DNA of 64,000 bases from Roseinatronobacter monicus (GCF_006716865.1 NZ_VFPT01000001.1:330001-394000); one strand, 5' to 3'; counted from the stretch's first letter, positions 11,080-23,382 are shown. Translations and numbers: made by a program. Notes: generated by a model from the letters alone, not told the origin.

Positions 11080-11537
11080 AGCGCGCGCGCAGCGTCCAGC
11101 ACTTCGGCGGCGTGACCGGCGGCTTTTACCTTGCGCCAGACCTGCGCCACGCGCCCCTCGCCATCAATCAGAAAGCTTGCGCGCTCGATCCCCATCGAGG
11201 TTTTGCCATACATGTTCTTCTCGACCCAGACGCCGTAGCGTTCGCACACATCGCTGTCTGCATCCGACGCAAGGATCACGCCCAGATCATGCTTGGTGAT
11301 GAACTTGTCATGCTTGGCCACGGTATCCTTGGAAATGCCGATGACCTTGGCGCCAGCCGCCTCGAACTCGGCAATCAGTGCGGTGAATTCCAGTGCTTCA
11401 GTGGTGCACCCCGGTGTGTCGTCGCGCGGGTAGAAATACAGCACCACCTTGGAAGGTTTGAGCGCTGAGAGAGTCACCTCGCCACGGCCATCGCGCGGCA
11501 GGGTGAAATCGGGGGCCATATCGCCGGTCTGTGCCAT
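11076..11537 (-). CDS. bcp: Peroxiredoxin, Bcp/PrxQ type
   Basis: Thiol peroxidase reducing H2O2 and organic hydroperoxides in the cytoplasm. 153 residues from the ATG at 11537, chosen because CACGGAG lies six bases upstream; another ATG two codons earlier touches the same GGAG. The peroxidatic cysteine is in YPRDDTPGCTTEALEF. The second cysteine found five residues later in many Bcp proteins (CTxxxC) is replaced by leucine, so the enzyme may work as a 1-Cys type or use another cysteine (DSDVCERYG). Upstream partner of the DUF455 gene. Confidence 0.9.
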   Translation of the reverse strand: MAQTGDMAPDFTLPRDGRGEVTLSALKPSKVVLYFYPRDDTPGCTTEALEFTALIAEFEAAGAKVIGISKDTVAKHDKFITKHDLGVILASDADSDVCERYGVWVEKNMYGKTSMGIERASFLIDGEGRVAQVWRKVKAAGHAAEVLDAARAL

Positions 11538-11632
11538 AGTCATCTCCGTGTCACGAGTGCGTTGCGTCTGTTGTAGCGAGTTGACGGCCAAGTTAAAGGG
11601 GCTGCCAGAGATTCGCACGAAGGGTGCCACCG

Positions 11633-12682
11633 ATGAAGCTGTCGGATTTTGATTTTGACCTGCCGGAAGACCTGATTGCGACGCGCCCTGTGCGCCCGCG
11701 CCAGGCGGCGCGTATGTTGCTGGCGCGCGGGGACATGATCGAGGACCGGCATGTCGCCGATCTGCCGGAAATCCTGCGCCCCGGTGATCTGCTGGTCATC
11801 AACACCACCAAGGTCATTCCGGCCCGCTTGACCGGGCAGCGCCACCGCGACAGCGCGCAAGGCCCGGTCAGTGCCCGAATCGAGATCACTTTGATAGAGC
11901 CGCAACCCGATGGAAGCTGGCGCGCCTTGGCCAAACCCTTGCGCAAACTGGCCCTTGGCGAAGAGATTGTCTTTAGTGATACGCTGCGCGCCGAAGTGGT
12001 CGCGCGCAACCCCGAAGATGTTGTGCTGCGCTTCAATCTGGAAGGCGACGCTTTCGATGCTGCGCTCGACAGTGCCGGACAGATGCCCTTGCCCCCGTAT
12101 ATCGCGGGACGCCGCGCCGCCGATGCGCAGGACCGCGACGATTACCAAACCGTTTTCGCGCGCATACCGGGGGCTGTTGCCGCGCCAACGGCATCGTTGC
12201 ATTTCGATGCCGGGCTGATGGCGCACCTGCGCAACATGGGTGTGGGGTTTTGCGAAGTGACCTTGCATGTCGGCGCGGGCACCTTTCTGCCGGTCAAGGT
12301 CGATGATGTCCGCGATCACAAGATGCATGCCGAATGGGGGCAGGTGACAGATAAAGCGGCAGATCAGATCATGGCCGCCCGCAAGGCGGGCGGCCGGATC
12401 ATTCCTGTTGGCACCACAGCGTTGCGACTGATTGAAACGGCAGCCACTGGCCCCGGCCAGATTGGTGCTTGGGCCGGCAAGACCGATATCTTCATCACAC
12501 CCGGCTTTTCCTTTCAGCTTGCGGACGGATTGATGACGAATTTTCATTTGCCGAAATCCACCTTGATGATGCTTGTCTCGGCGCTTATGGGGCGTGATCG
12601 GGTCATGGCGATTTACGCCCATGCCATCGCCGAACGATACCGCTTCTTCTCTTATGGCGATTCATCGCTGCTCTTACCCTGA
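11633..12682 (+). CDS. queA: S-adenosylmethionine:tRNA ribosyltransferase-isomerase
   Basis: Adds the cyclopentene ring precursor of queuosine to preQ1-tRNA using SAM. 349 residues from the ATG at 11633 ([16 protein letters not shown]), with GAAGGG about nine bases upstream; a GTG three codons earlier is also open. Conserved segments: [38 protein letters not shown] and [17 protein letters not shown]. Divergent from bcp with less than 100 bases between starts. Confidence 0.95.
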   Translation: MKLSDFDFDLPEDLIATRPVRPRQAARMLLARGDMIEDRHVADLPEILRPGDLLVINTTKVIPARLTGQRHRDSAQGPVSARIEITLIEPQPDGSWRALAKPLRKLALGEEIVFSDTLRAEVVARNPEDVVLRFNLEGDAFDAALDSAGQMPLPPYIAGRRAADAQDRDDYQTVFARIPGAVAAPTASLHFDAGLMAHLRNMGVGFCEVTLHVGAGTFLPVKVDDVRDHKMHAEWGQVTDKAADQIMAARKAGGRIIPVGTTALRLIETAATGPGQIGAWAGKTDIFITPGFSFQLADGLMTNFHLPKSTLMMLVSALMGRDRVMAIYAHAIAERYRFFSYGDSSLLLP

Positions 12683-12774
12683 GCGCGACGCAAACGAGTC
12701 GCTTTCGTCATATCTTCGCAACCAGTCTGCGCTAGACTGCGCGCACCCCATCCTCTCCATTTACAGGACACGAC

Positions 12775-14022
12775 ATGTTCAAGGTTTTCACTGCATCATG
12801 GGCGTTGTTGCTGGGCATGATGTTCCTGATGGTCGGCAATGGCGTGCAGGGCACGCTGTTGGGGATCAGGGGCGCGATCGAGGGGTTCTCGACCTTGCAG
12901 ATGTCGGTCGTCATGTCGGCCTATTTTGCGGGCTTCCTGTTCGGGTCGCGTATGGCACCGGAAATGATTCGCAGGGTCGGGCATGTGCGGGTGTTCGCAG
13001 CACTCGGGTCGCTGATTTCTGCTGTGCTGATCTTGTATGCCGCGATCCCGGACTGGATCGTCTGGGCGCTGCTGCGTGTGCTGATCGGATTCTGTTTCTC
13101 GGGCGTCTATGTCACGGCGGAAAGCTGGCTGAACAACACCGCCAGCAATGAAAACCGGGGCCAGGCCCTGTCGCTTTACATGATCGTGCAGATGATCGGG
13201 ATTATCGCGGCGCAGGCGCTGATTAACTTTGCCGACCCGGCAGGGTTTTTGCTGTTCATCATCCCGTCGGTTCTGGTGTCGTTGGCCTTTGCGCCGATTC
13301 TGTTGTCGGTCAGCCCGGCGCCGACCTTTGGCACCACCAGATCAATGTCGATCAAGGAACTTTACGATGTGTCGCCCTTGGGGGTTGTCGGCATTTTCCT
13401 GATGGGGGGTGTATTTGCGGCAATGTTGGCCATGACCGCAGTCTGGGGATCAGAAGCGGGGTTGAGCATTCTGGAAATCTCTATCTTCACTGGCGCAATT
13501 TATGTGGGGGGGCTTTTCTTCCAATACCCCATTGGTTGGCTGTCAGACCGGATGGATCGGCGCAAATTGTTGATCACAGTCGCCTCAATGGGGGTGGTCG
13601 CGGGCATTCTGCCCGTGCTGTTTGATCTGAGCTTTTTCTGGCTGGTGGGGGTCGGCCTGGTTCTCGGTGGTATTTCAAACCCGCTTTATTCGCTGCTGGT
13701 CGCTTACACCAATGACTATCTGGAGCATGACCAGATGGCCGCCGCCTCTGGCGGGTTGTTGTTCGTCAATGGCATGGGGGCGATCGTCGGGCCGCTGTCG
13801 ATTGGTTGGCTGATGAACATGATCGGGCCGTCGGGTTTCTTTCTGTTCATTGTCCTTTTGCTTCTTGCGCTGTCGCTTTATGCGGTCTGGCGCATGACAC
13901 AGCGACCATCGAAATCAATAGAAGAAAGTGGCCCCTATGCTGCCGTCTCGCCCGTCGTTTCCGCCGCCACAGTTGACGTTGTCTATAGTGAAATGACCGA
14001 ACAACAGGCCGAAACCACCTGA
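12775..14022 (+). CDS. MFS transporter
   Basis: 415 residues with about twelve hydrophobic segments and the major facilitator loop motif GWLSDRMDRRKLL between two helices in the second half; the first half has GFLFGSRMAPEMIRRVGHVR in the equivalent place. The ATG at 12775 has an AGGA eight bases upstream. It resembles the YcaD-type MFS group by its start (MFLMVGNGVQGTLLGIRG). The substrate cannot be inferred. The C-terminal 40 residues are hydrophilic. Single-gene unit. Confidence 0.88.
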   Translation: MFKVFTASWALLLGMMFLMVGNGVQGTLLGIRGAIEGFSTLQMSVVMSAYFAGFLFGSRMAPEMIRRVGHVRVFAALGSLISAVLILYAAIPDWIVWALLRVLIGFCFSGVYVTAESWLNNTASNENRGQALSLYMIVQMIGIIAAQALINFADPAGFLLFIIPSVLVSLAFAPILLSVSPAPTFGTTRSMSIKELYDVSPLGVVGIFLMGGVFAAMLAMTAVWGSEAGLSILEISIFTGAIYVGGLFFQYPIGWLSDRMDRRKLLITVASMGVVAGILPVLFDLSFFWLVGVGLVLGGISNPLYSLLVAYTNDYLEHDQMAAASGGLLFVNGMGAIVGPLSIGWLMNMIGPSGFFLFIVLLLLALSLYAVWRMTQRPSKSIEESGPYAAVSPVVSAATVDVVYSEMTEQQAETT

Positions 14023-14138
14023 AGCCGTTGCAATTAGGCATGGATTCGCCCGTTTAAAGCGCTGATACCGCTAAAAACTTGTGTGTATCGCCAAAGACTG
14101 GCACGCTTTACCAGATGAAACAATTTCGGGTGCAGGAT

Positions 14139-14717
14139 ATGTCAACGGTCGATGAAGTGATCTCGTTCTGGGTGGATGAGGTTGGGCCAAAGGGGTGGTA
14201 TGCCATGGATGATGCGCTTGACGCGCGCATCCGCGAGCGGTTTGAGCCGTTGTGGCAAAAGGCGCGCGAGGGGCGGCTGGAACGCTGGACCTCCTGCGCG
14301 CGGGGCGCATTGGCGTTCATCATCGTAACAGACCAGTTCCCGCGCAACATGTTCCGCGGCGATGCACGCGCTTTTGCCACGGACGATCTGGCGCGGCGGG
14401 TGGCGGCGCGCGGGTGTCATCTGGGCTTTGATTGCCAGACACCAGAGCCGCAGCGCCAATTCTTCTATCTGCCGCTGATGCATTCCGAAAGCCAGATGGA
14501 TCAGGACCGCGCCGTGCGCATGTTCCTGTTGCACATGCCCAAGACGGGTTCGGATAACTTGCTGCATGCGCGCGCACATCGCGCTGTGATCCGCAAGTTT
14601 GGGCGGTTTCCGTATCGTAATGATGCGCTTGGCCGCTACACAACAGCTGCCGAAAAGTCGTTCCTCGACGACGGCGGATATATGACAGCATTGCAGGAAT
14701 TGCAGGAAGCGGCCTGA
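14139..14717 (+). CDS. DUF924 family protein
   Basis: 192 residues from the ATG at 14139 (MSTVDEVISFWVDEVG), with CAGGA just before it; an in-frame ATG at 14115 is an alternative. DUF924 hallmarks: FWFDE-like start, LIIVTDQFPRN-type segment (here FIIVTDQFPRNMFRG), FFYLPLMHSES and RFGRFPYRN near the end. The family folds like a TPR-type helical protein; its function is not known to me. Followed by a strong terminator. Confidence 0.85.
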   Translation: MSTVDEVISFWVDEVGPKGWYAMDDALDARIRERFEPLWQKAREGRLERWTSCARGALAFIIVTDQFPRNMFRGDARAFATDDLARRVAARGCHLGFDCQTPEPQRQFFYLPLMHSESQMDQDRAVRMFLLHMPKTGSDNLLHARAHRAVIRKFGRFPYRNDALGRYTTAAEKSFLDDGGYMTALQELQEAA

Positions 14718-14730
14718 GTGGGACCGCTCT

Positions 14731-14755
14731 CCGCCATGCAAATTCTGCATGGCGG
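14731..14755 (+). terminator. Terminator after the DUF924 gene
   Basis: Perfect ten-base stem CCGCCATGCA / TGCATGGCGG with a five-base loop (AATTC), followed by GCTTT, starting 13 bases after the stop codon. Confidence 0.75.
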
Positions 14756-14788
14756 GCTTTCATACTCTGCGTTGCGGGGATGCGAGAA

Positions 14789-14808
14789 ATAGTTTAATAC
14801 CAAACTAT
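14789..14808. promoter_or_regulatory. Operator-like dyad upstream of lpdA
   Basis: Perfect seven-base inverted repeat ATAGTTT-N6-AAACTAT, 32 bases before the lpdA ATG. Size and symmetry fit a dimeric repressor such as a MarR or GntR family protein. No regulator gene is adjacent. Confidence 0.5.
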
Positions 14809-14839
14809 ATTTCAGCACGACGCGACGGGAGGATATCGC

Positions 14840-16234
14840 ATGGCTGCCAAAACGTTTGACCTTGTTGTAATCGGGGCAGGGCCGGGGGGCTATGTCGCCG
14901 CCATCCGCGCAGCCCAGCTTGGCAAATCGGTTGCGATTGTTGAACGTGAGAATCTGGGCGGCATATGCCTGAACTGGGGCTGTATCCCGACCAAGGCATT
15001 GCTGCGCTCGGCCGAAGTGTTCCATCTGATGCACCGCGCCAAGGAATTCGGGCTGACGGCCGACAAGATCGGGTTTGACCTGGACGCGGTCGTCAAGCGG
15101 TCGCGCAAGGTGGCAGGCCAGCTTTCGGGTGGCATTGGCCACCTGATGAAGAAAAACAAGATCACAGTGGTGATGGGCAGCGCCAAGCTTGCAGGCAAAG
15201 GCAAGGTCACAGTCACCACGGATAAGGGCACGGAAGAGTTGAGCGCGGCCAATATCGTTCTGGCCACCGGCGCGCGGGCGCGCGAATTGCCGGGGCTGGA
15301 AGCGGATGGCGATCTGGTCTGGACCTACCGCCACGCGCTGCAACCCAAGCGGATGCCGAAAAAACTTCTGGTCATCGGATCAGGCGCGATTGGCATTGAA
15401 TTTGCCAGTTTCTTCAACACGCTGGGCGCGGATGTGACCGTGGTGGAAGTGCTGGACCGGATTTTGCCCGTGGAAGATGCGGAAATCAGTGCCTTTGCCA
15501 AGAAGCAATTTGAAAAGCAGGGCATGAAGATCATGGAGAAATCCATGGTCAAAAAGCTGGACCGCGCCGCCCCCAAAGTGACCGCGCATATTGAGCGCGG
15601 CGGCAAAATTGAACAGCATGACTTCGACACTGTTATTTCGGCTGTCGGCATTGTGGCCAATACCGAAGGGCTTGGGCTGGAAGAACTGGGCGCGAAAATT
15701 GACCGCTCTTTCGTTGTGACCGATGAGTATTGCCGCACGGGGGTGGACGGGCTGTTCGTTATCGGCGACGCAACCAACGGCCCATGGCTCGCGCATAAAG
15801 CCAGCCATGAGGGCGTGATGGTGGCCGAGTTGATCGCGGGCGGGCACCCGCATGCGGTGGACCCGGCAAATATTGCCGGCTGCACCTATTGCCACCCGCA
15901 AGTGGCCTCGGTCGGGTTGACCGAAGCCAAGGCGAAAGAGGCAGGTTACAGCGTGAAAGTGGGGCGTTTTCCGTTCATCGGCAATGGTAAGGCGATTGCG
16001 CTGGGCGAACCGGAGGGCATGATCAAAACCGTCTTTGACGCGAAAACTGGCGAGATGCTGGGCGCGCATATGGTGGGCGCGGAAGTGACCGAGTTGATAC
16101 AGGGCTATGTCGTGGGGCGCCAGTTGGAGACAACGGAAGAAGATCTGATGAACACCGTTTTCCCGCACCCGACATTGAGCGAGATGATGCATGAATCGGT
16201 GCTTGATGCATATGGCCGCGCGATCCATTTCTGA
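14840..16234 (+). CDS. lpdA: Dihydrolipoyl dehydrogenase (E3)
   Basis: FAD enzyme that reoxidises lipoamide of 2-oxoacid dehydrogenase complexes with NAD. 464 residues: FAD dinucleotide fold VIGAGPGGYVAA at the N-terminus, the redox disulfide GGICLNWGCIPTKALL, NAD-binding VIGSGAIGIEFASF around residue 180, FVIGDATNGPWLAHKASHEG, and the C-terminal dimer-interface His-Glu in HPTLSEMMHESV. A GGGAGG precedes the ATG. It is a stand-alone gene here; its E1/E2 partners are elsewhere. Confidence 0.95.
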   Translation: MAAKTFDLVVIGAGPGGYVAAIRAAQLGKSVAIVERENLGGICLNWGCIPTKALLRSAEVFHLMHRAKEFGLTADKIGFDLDAVVKRSRKVAGQLSGGIGHLMKKNKITVVMGSAKLAGKGKVTVTTDKGTEELSAANIVLATGARARELPGLEADGDLVWTYRHALQPKRMPKKLLVIGSGAIGIEFASFFNTLGADVTVVEVLDRILPVEDAEISAFAKKQFEKQGMKIMEKSMVKKLDRAAPKVTAHIERGGKIEQHDFDTVISAVGIVANTEGLGLEELGAKIDRSFVVTDEYCRTGVDGLFVIGDATNGPWLAHKASHEGVMVAELIAGGHPHAVDPANIAGCTYCHPQVASVGLTEAKAKEAGYSVKVGRFPFIGNGKAIALGEPEGMIKTVFDAKTGEMLGAHMVGAEVTELIQGYVVGRQLETTEEDLMNTVFPHPTLSEMMHESVLDAYGRAIHF

Positions 16235-16276
16235 CGTCTGACCAAATTGGGCGGCTGCGCCGCAAGTCTATGTGTC

Positions 16277-16300
16277 ACGCCCTGCCTGTCGGCAGGGCGT
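16277..16300 (+). terminator. Terminator of lpdA
   Basis: Perfect ten-base stem ACGCCCTGCC / GGCAGGGCGT with a TGTC loop, followed by TCCGCATTTT and then the T-rich start of a repeat copy. Confidence 0.7.
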
Positions 16301-16310
16301 TCCGCATTTT

Positions 16311-16332
16311 GAGTATTTTTGGCAAGAAAATG
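16311..16332 (+). repeat. Intergenic repeat copy A
   Basis: Contains GAGTATTTTTGGCAAGAAAA followed by TG. The same string occurs at 35911, with close variants at 30679-30702 (minus strand) and 61251-61274. This copy lacks the GC hairpin seen in copies C and D, but the lpdA terminator hairpin stands ten bases upstream. Confidence 0.6.
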
Positions 16333-16345
16333 ACGAAAGCGTTTT

Positions 16346-16360
16346 GTTCGTTAAATGTTC
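16346..16360. promoter_or_regulatory. LexA (SOS) box of uvrA
   Basis: GTTCGTTAAATGTTC is an exact match to the alphaproteobacterial LexA direct-repeat box GTTC-N7-GTTC. It lies 67 bases before the uvrA start, as expected for an SOS-controlled excision-repair gene. Confidence 0.85.
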
Positions 16361-16426
16361 CTTCATTTTGCTTGGAGACTCGCGTATGGAGGTCTATGTT
16401 GCGCCAGATAAGCCTTGGGGGTCCGG

Positions 16427-19279
<2,853 letters not shown>

Positions 19280-19302
19280 CGCGCCGTTTTGTGGCTGCCT
19301 GC

Positions 19303-21402
19303 TCAGGTATTCAGGTCTGCGAAGCTGCGGTTCTCCTGCGCCAGTTGCCGCAGCAATGGGGCCTCTTGCCAAAAGTAGGGGGCTTCGCCCGCATAGGTTT
19401 CGATCTGGGCCAGCAGTTCCCTTAGGCCCTGCGTATCCGCCCAATGCATCGCCCCGCCGCGCCAGCGCGGAAAGCCATAGCCGTGCAGCAAGGTGACATC
19501 CACATCCAGCGGCCGCGCGGCGATGCCCTCGCCCACGACACGGGCCGCTTCGTTTACCATCGCTGCCATATAGCGCGCGATGATTTCATCCGCGCTGAAG
19601 GCACGCGGTGTGATCCCGTGTTCAAGGCGCTCTGCGGCGATGATCGCTTCGACATCGGCAGCGGGGCGGCCTTTGGGGCTGTCTGTGTCATAGGTGTAAT
19701 AGCCTTGGCCTGTCTTGCGGCCATGCCAGCCGCGCGCATGCATCACATCGGCCCAACGCGCCACAAACTCGCGCGGGTCGCGGCTGGCGGCTTTGCGCTG
19801 GCGGGTCATGAAGCCGATATCCAACCCTGCCAGATCTTGCACTGCATAGGGGCCCATCGGAAAGCCGAATTCCGTGACAGCGCGGTCAACCTCGTAAGGG
19901 CTGGCACCGGCCAGAACCATATGATCCGAGGCCGCGCGGTAAACCTGCAAGATGCGGTTGCCGATAAACCCGTCACAGACCCCTGCGCGCACACTGACCT
20001 TGCCCAGTTTCTTGCCAAAGGCAAAGCCCGTTGCCACCACGTCAGGGGCGGTCGTCTCGGGCACAACAATTTCCAAAAGCCGCATGATATGGGCGGGCGA
20101 GAAGAAATGCAGACCCAGCACATCGGCGGGCCGCGCGGTCATCGCGGCAATCTGTGGGATGTCCAGATAGGAGGTATTCGTTGCCAGTATGGCCCCGGAT
20201 TTGCAATGACGGTCAAGCTGGGTGAACACGTCGCGCTTGATATCCATGTCTTCAAACACGGCCTCTATGATCAGATCACATGATGCCAGCGCTGAATAGC
20301 TTTCAGCGGCACGAAACTGTTGCGCCAGAATATGCGTGCGGGCCTCGTCCGTCAGCTTGCCGCGTTTCACGCTTTCGCCCAGCGTCTGCGCCACATTCTC
20401 GCGCGCGAGCATGGCCGATTGCGCATCGCGCTCAATCATCGTGACATCCAGCCCCGCCAGCAAACTTGCAACCGCAATTCCGCTGCCCATGCGCCCGCCG
20501 CCAACAACGCCGATCTGCCCGAAGTCGCGCGCCCGAACACCCGCCAGTTCGGGCAGTTGCACCACTTTGCGTTCCGCAAGGAACGCATGAATGAGCGCTG
20601 CGCGTTGCGGCGATTGCATCAGCTTGGTGAACAGCGCGCGTTCATGGCGCATGCCGTCATGAAACGGCATGGCCGCCCCTTCGACCGCGGCGTCAATCGC
20701 GGTCAGCTGTGCGATCTGGCCCTTATACCGGGCCTGTGTTCTGGCGCGGATATCCGCCAGTTGATCGGCCCCGATCCGGGGGGCAGGCGGGTCACAGACC
20801 CTGCGCGGGCCTGCACCGCGATCCAGCAAGGCTTGCGCCATGACCCGCCCGGCTGCGGCGGGATCGGCGCCGACCGGGGCGAGTTCATCAAGAATGCCCA
20901 AATCCAGCGCTTCTTGCGCGGGCAGGTGGCGGGCGGATGTGATGATGTCGAGCGCGGCGTCCATCCCAACGAGGCGGGGCAGGCGTTGTGTGCCCCCGGC
21001 ACCGGGCAGAATGCCAAGGCTGGTTTCCGGCAACCCGACCCGCAACCCCGGCAGGCCAAGCCGGTAATGCGCCCCCAGTGCCAGTTCCAGACCGCCACCA
21101 AGTGCCGTGCCATGCATCACGCAGAGGACGGGCTTTTCAAGCGCTTCAATTTTGCCGATCACATCGGGCAGGAACGGGGCGCTGGGTGGTTTTCCAAATT
21201 CCTTAATATCTGCCCCGGCGACAAATGTGCGACCCGCGCAATAGATCACAGCGATCCGCGCTGCCGCATCATCGGCGAAACGGTCCAGACAGTCCATCAG
21301 CCCTGCACGCACGGCTTGGCCGATGGCATTGACGGGCGGGTTCTCGATACAGATCAGCGCGATGTCTGTGTCGCGGTTGTAGCGGACAGGGGGTTGTGTC
21401 AT
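19303..21402 (-). CDS. Bifunctional enoyl-CoA hydratase / 3-hydroxyacyl-CoA dehydrogenase
   Basis: Beta-oxidation multifunctional enzyme of the FadJ/FadB type. 699 residues from the ATG at 21402 (MTQPPVRYNRDTDIALI), with CACGGAG upstream. The N-terminal crotonase domain (residues 1-190) has the oxyanion loop VAGADIKEFG and HGTALGGGLELALG. The hydroxyacyl-CoA dehydrogenase domain begins at about 295 with the NAD fold IGVVGGGRMGSGIAVASLLAG and includes the catalytic region LGLHFFSPAHIMRLLEIV. The C-terminal domains contain GFIGNRI and HGYGFPRWRGG. No thiolase gene is adjacent. Its end is 24 bases from the uvrA stop (convergent). Confidence 0.9.
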   Translation of the reverse strand: MTQPPVRYNRDTDIALICIENPPVNAIGQAVRAGLMDCLDRFADDAAARIAVIYCAGRTFVAGADIKEFGKPPSAPFLPDVIGKIEALEKPVLCVMHGTALGGGLELALGAHYRLGLPGLRVGLPETSLGILPGAGGTQRLPRLVGMDAALDIITSARHLPAQEALDLGILDELAPVGADPAAAGRVMAQALLDRGAGPRRVCDPPAPRIGADQLADIRARTQARYKGQIAQLTAIDAAVEGAAMPFHDGMRHERALFTKLMQSPQRAALIHAFLAERKVVQLPELAGVRARDFGQIGVVGGGRMGSGIAVASLLAGLDVTMIERDAQSAMLARENVAQTLGESVKRGKLTDEARTHILAQQFRAAESYSALASCDLIIEAVFEDMDIKRDVFTQLDRHCKSGAILATNTSYLDIPQIAAMTARPADVLGLHFFSPAHIMRLLEIVVPETTAPDVVATGFAFGKKLGKVSVRAGVCDGFIGNRILQVYRAASDHMVLAGASPYEVDRAVTEFGFPMGPYAVQDLAGLDIGFMTRQRKAASRDPREFVARWADVMHARGWHGRKTGQGYYTYDTDSPKGRPAADVEAIIAAERLEHGITPRAFSADEIIARYMAAMVNEAARVVGEGIAARPLDVDVTLLHGYGFPRWRGGAMHWADTQGLRELLAQIETYAGEAPYFWQEAPLLRQLAQENRSFADLNT

Positions 21403-21529
21403 GGCGGTCACTCCGTGCTGTGCAGGCAACACTCAGTGACATTTTGCCCCCGAGAGGGCAAGTATCATAACCGGGCTGTCAGGCTGTGACCGGGCTGGAC
21501 TGGCGCACAGTGTCAGGGGCCGAAACGTG

Positions 21530-21568
21530 AAAACGCCCCAACGCGGCAAGGTGCACCGGGATGGGGCG
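21530..21568 (-). terminator. Terminator of the cytochrome c2 gene and PGC left arm
   Basis: On the minus strand CGCCCCA ... TGGGGCG (arms 21534-21540 and 21562-21568, 21-base loop) is followed by TTTTCACG. A second hairpin with arms GCAGGGGG / CCCCCTGC lies at 21585-21612, closer to the stop codon. Confidence 0.55.
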
Positions 21569-21630
21569 TTCGGATTGGGTGCGTGCAGGGGGGATGTTGC
21601 ATCGCCCCCTGCAAGTTTAGGTCTTCTCGA

Positions 21631-22101
21631 TCAGCTTTCTTCTTCGGTGGCCTCTTCGTCCTCTTCGACAGCCCCGAATTGCGCCAGAAACGCGATGATG
21701 TCGCGCGCGGTGTCTTCGTCACGCACGCGGAATGACATCTGGCTGCGGGCGCGGCGATCATCCAGTGCTTCGCGCAGATAGCTGGTCGGATCGAGCAGAT
21801 AGGCAACCATCTCCTCTTCGTCCCAGACAACGCCGCTTTCGCCAACTTCAACCAGCGAAGCGCCGTAGCGGAACCCATCCACCGCGCCCGGCTCGCGCCC
21901 AATCACCCCGTAGAGGTTCGGGCCAGTGCGGACATTTGGCCGCCCGGCCAGCACATCGCCATCTTCATTGGTGACGTTGTGGCAGTTCTGGCACTGGCTT
22001 TGAAACGCGTTTTCGCCTGCGTCAATATCGCCAGCAAATGCCGGTAGCGCGGTGAAGGAAAGTGCAAGCGCGCTGAGTGCGGCGCTGGTTGTGAGTTTCA
22101 T
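21631..22101 (-). CDS. cycA: Cytochrome c2, unusually acidic
   Basis: Periplasmic class I cytochrome c, the likely soluble electron carrier between the cytochrome bc1 complex and the photosynthetic reaction centre. 156 residues: signal peptide to about residue 23 (ending ALPAFA-GD), haem motif CQNCH, then LAGRPNVRTGPNLYGVIGR, WDEEEMVAYLLDPTSYL and RARSQMSFRV containing the axial methionine. This matches the cytochrome c2 pattern. Odd: the mature protein contains no lysine, 11 arginines and about 30 Asp/Glu, ending in an acidic tail EEDEEATEEES. It lies next to hemA, as cycA does in related PGCs. Confidence 0.8.
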   Translation of the reverse strand: MKLTTSAALSALALSFTALPAFAGDIDAGENAFQSQCQNCHNVTNEDGDVLAGRPNVRTGPNLYGVIGREPGAVDGFRYGASLVEVGESGVVWDEEEMVAYLLDPTSYLREALDDRRARSQMSFRVRDEDTARDIIAFLAQFGAVEEDEEATEEES

Positions 22102-22170
22102 GTTTTTTGGCCTCCCATTGATGTCCAGAACGGTACATCTGTTGTGATTTTCAATTGTGTCAAGCTGGCA

Positions 22171-23382
22171 TTATGCCACGGCATGCGCAATTGCGCATTG
22201 CTTCCAGAGCGAGGTGAGCGCCATCACAAGATGGTCAATATCCGCGTCCGAATGCAGCGGGCCGGGGGTGATGCGCAACCGCTCGGTGCCCTTGGGAACG
22301 GTGGGGTAATTGATCGGTTGCACGTAAATTCCCCAGTCATCCATCAGGATGTCTGACAGCATCCGGCACTTGACCGGATCGCCGATCATGACAGGGATGA
22401 TATGGCTGTCATTGGCGATATGCGGGATACCTTGCGCATCCAGCCGCGCGCGCAGCCGTGCCACGCGTTCGCGTTGCGCAGCCCGCTCGGTCTGCGATGT
22501 CTTGAGGTGCTGGATCGAGGCAGTTGCCGCCGCGGCCACGGCCGGAGGCAGCGCAGTTGTGAAGATAAAGCCAGATGCGAAAGAGCGGATGAAATCGCAC
22601 AGCGCGGTTGATCCGGTAATATAGCCGCCAACAACGCCATAGGCCTTGCCCAATGTGCCCTCGATCAAGGTGATCCGGTCGGCAAGCCCGCGTTCTTCGG
22701 AAATGCCGCCGCCGCGTGGGCCATACATGCCCACGGCATGCACTTCGTCCAGATAGGTCATGGCGCCATGCGCCTCGGCCACTTCGACAATCTCGCGCAT
22801 GGGGGCGATGTCGCCATCCATAGAATATACACTTTCAAAGGCCACGATCTTGGGCCTGTCGCCCACGGCCTTAAGTTTGCGGTCCAGATCGCGCCAGTCG
22901 TTGTGTTTCCACAAAACCTTGTCGGCGCGCGAATGGCGGATGCCCTCGATCATGCTGGCATGGTTTTTCTCATCCGACAGGATCACAGCATTGGGGATTT
23001 TTGCGCCCAGCGTCGACAAGGCCGCCCAGTTCGAGACATAGCCCGATGTGAACAGCAGTGCCGCGTCCTTGCCATGCAGATCAGCCAGTTCATCTTCCAG
23101 CAAACGGTGCAGGTGGTTATTGCCCGAAATGTTGCGCGTGCCGCCCGCGCCCGTCCCGCAAGCCTGAACAGCCTCGACCATGCTGTTGACGACATGGGGG
23201 TGATGGCCCATGCCCAGATAATCATTCGAGCACCAGACAGTCACTTCCTGAACATCCTCGCCATTGAAGCGCTTGACCTTGGGGAAACTGCCGCATTGGC
23301 GTTCAACTTCGGCAAAAATCCGGTAATTGCCTTCGGTTTTCAGCGCGTCCAGCGCGGCGGTGAAATGGGTGTCAAAATCCAT
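22171..23382 (-). CDS. hemA: 5-aminolevulinate synthase
   Basis: PLP enzyme making 5-aminolevulinate from glycine and succinyl-CoA, the first tetrapyrrole step in Alphaproteobacteria. 403 residues, starting [18 protein letters not shown]. Motifs: [21 protein letters not shown], the PLP-lysine region [15 protein letters not shown] and the C-terminal [17 protein letters not shown]. It stands downstream of puhE in the minus-strand puh/bch superoperon, which links tetrapyrrole supply to photosystem expression. No FnrL-like site was seen directly before it. Confidence 0.96.
   Translation of the reverse strand: MDFDTHFTAALDALKTEGNYRIFAEVERQCGSFPKVKRFNGEDVQEVTVWCSNDYLGMGHHPHVVNSMVEAVQACGTGAGGTRNISGNNHLHRLLEDELADLHGKDAALLFTSGYVSNWAALSTLGAKIPNAVILSDEKNHASMIEGIRHSRADKVLWKHNDWRDLDRKLKAVGDRPKIVAFESVYSMDGDIAPMREIVEVAEAHGAMTYLDEVHAVGMYGPRGGGISEERGLADRITLIEGTLGKAYGVVGGYITGSTALCDFIRSFASGFIFTTALPPAVAAAATASIQHLKTSQTERAAQRERVARLRARLDAQGIPHIANDSHIIPVMIGDPVKCRMLSDILMDDWGIYVQPINYPTVPKGTERLRITPGPLHSDADIDHLVMALTSLWKQCAIAHAVA

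Noticed and set aside
21585..21612. Hairpin GCAGGGGG / CCCCCTGC as the main terminator of the cytochrome gene
   Set aside because: No T tract follows on the minus strand; the hairpin at 21534-21568 with TTTT is the better candidate.
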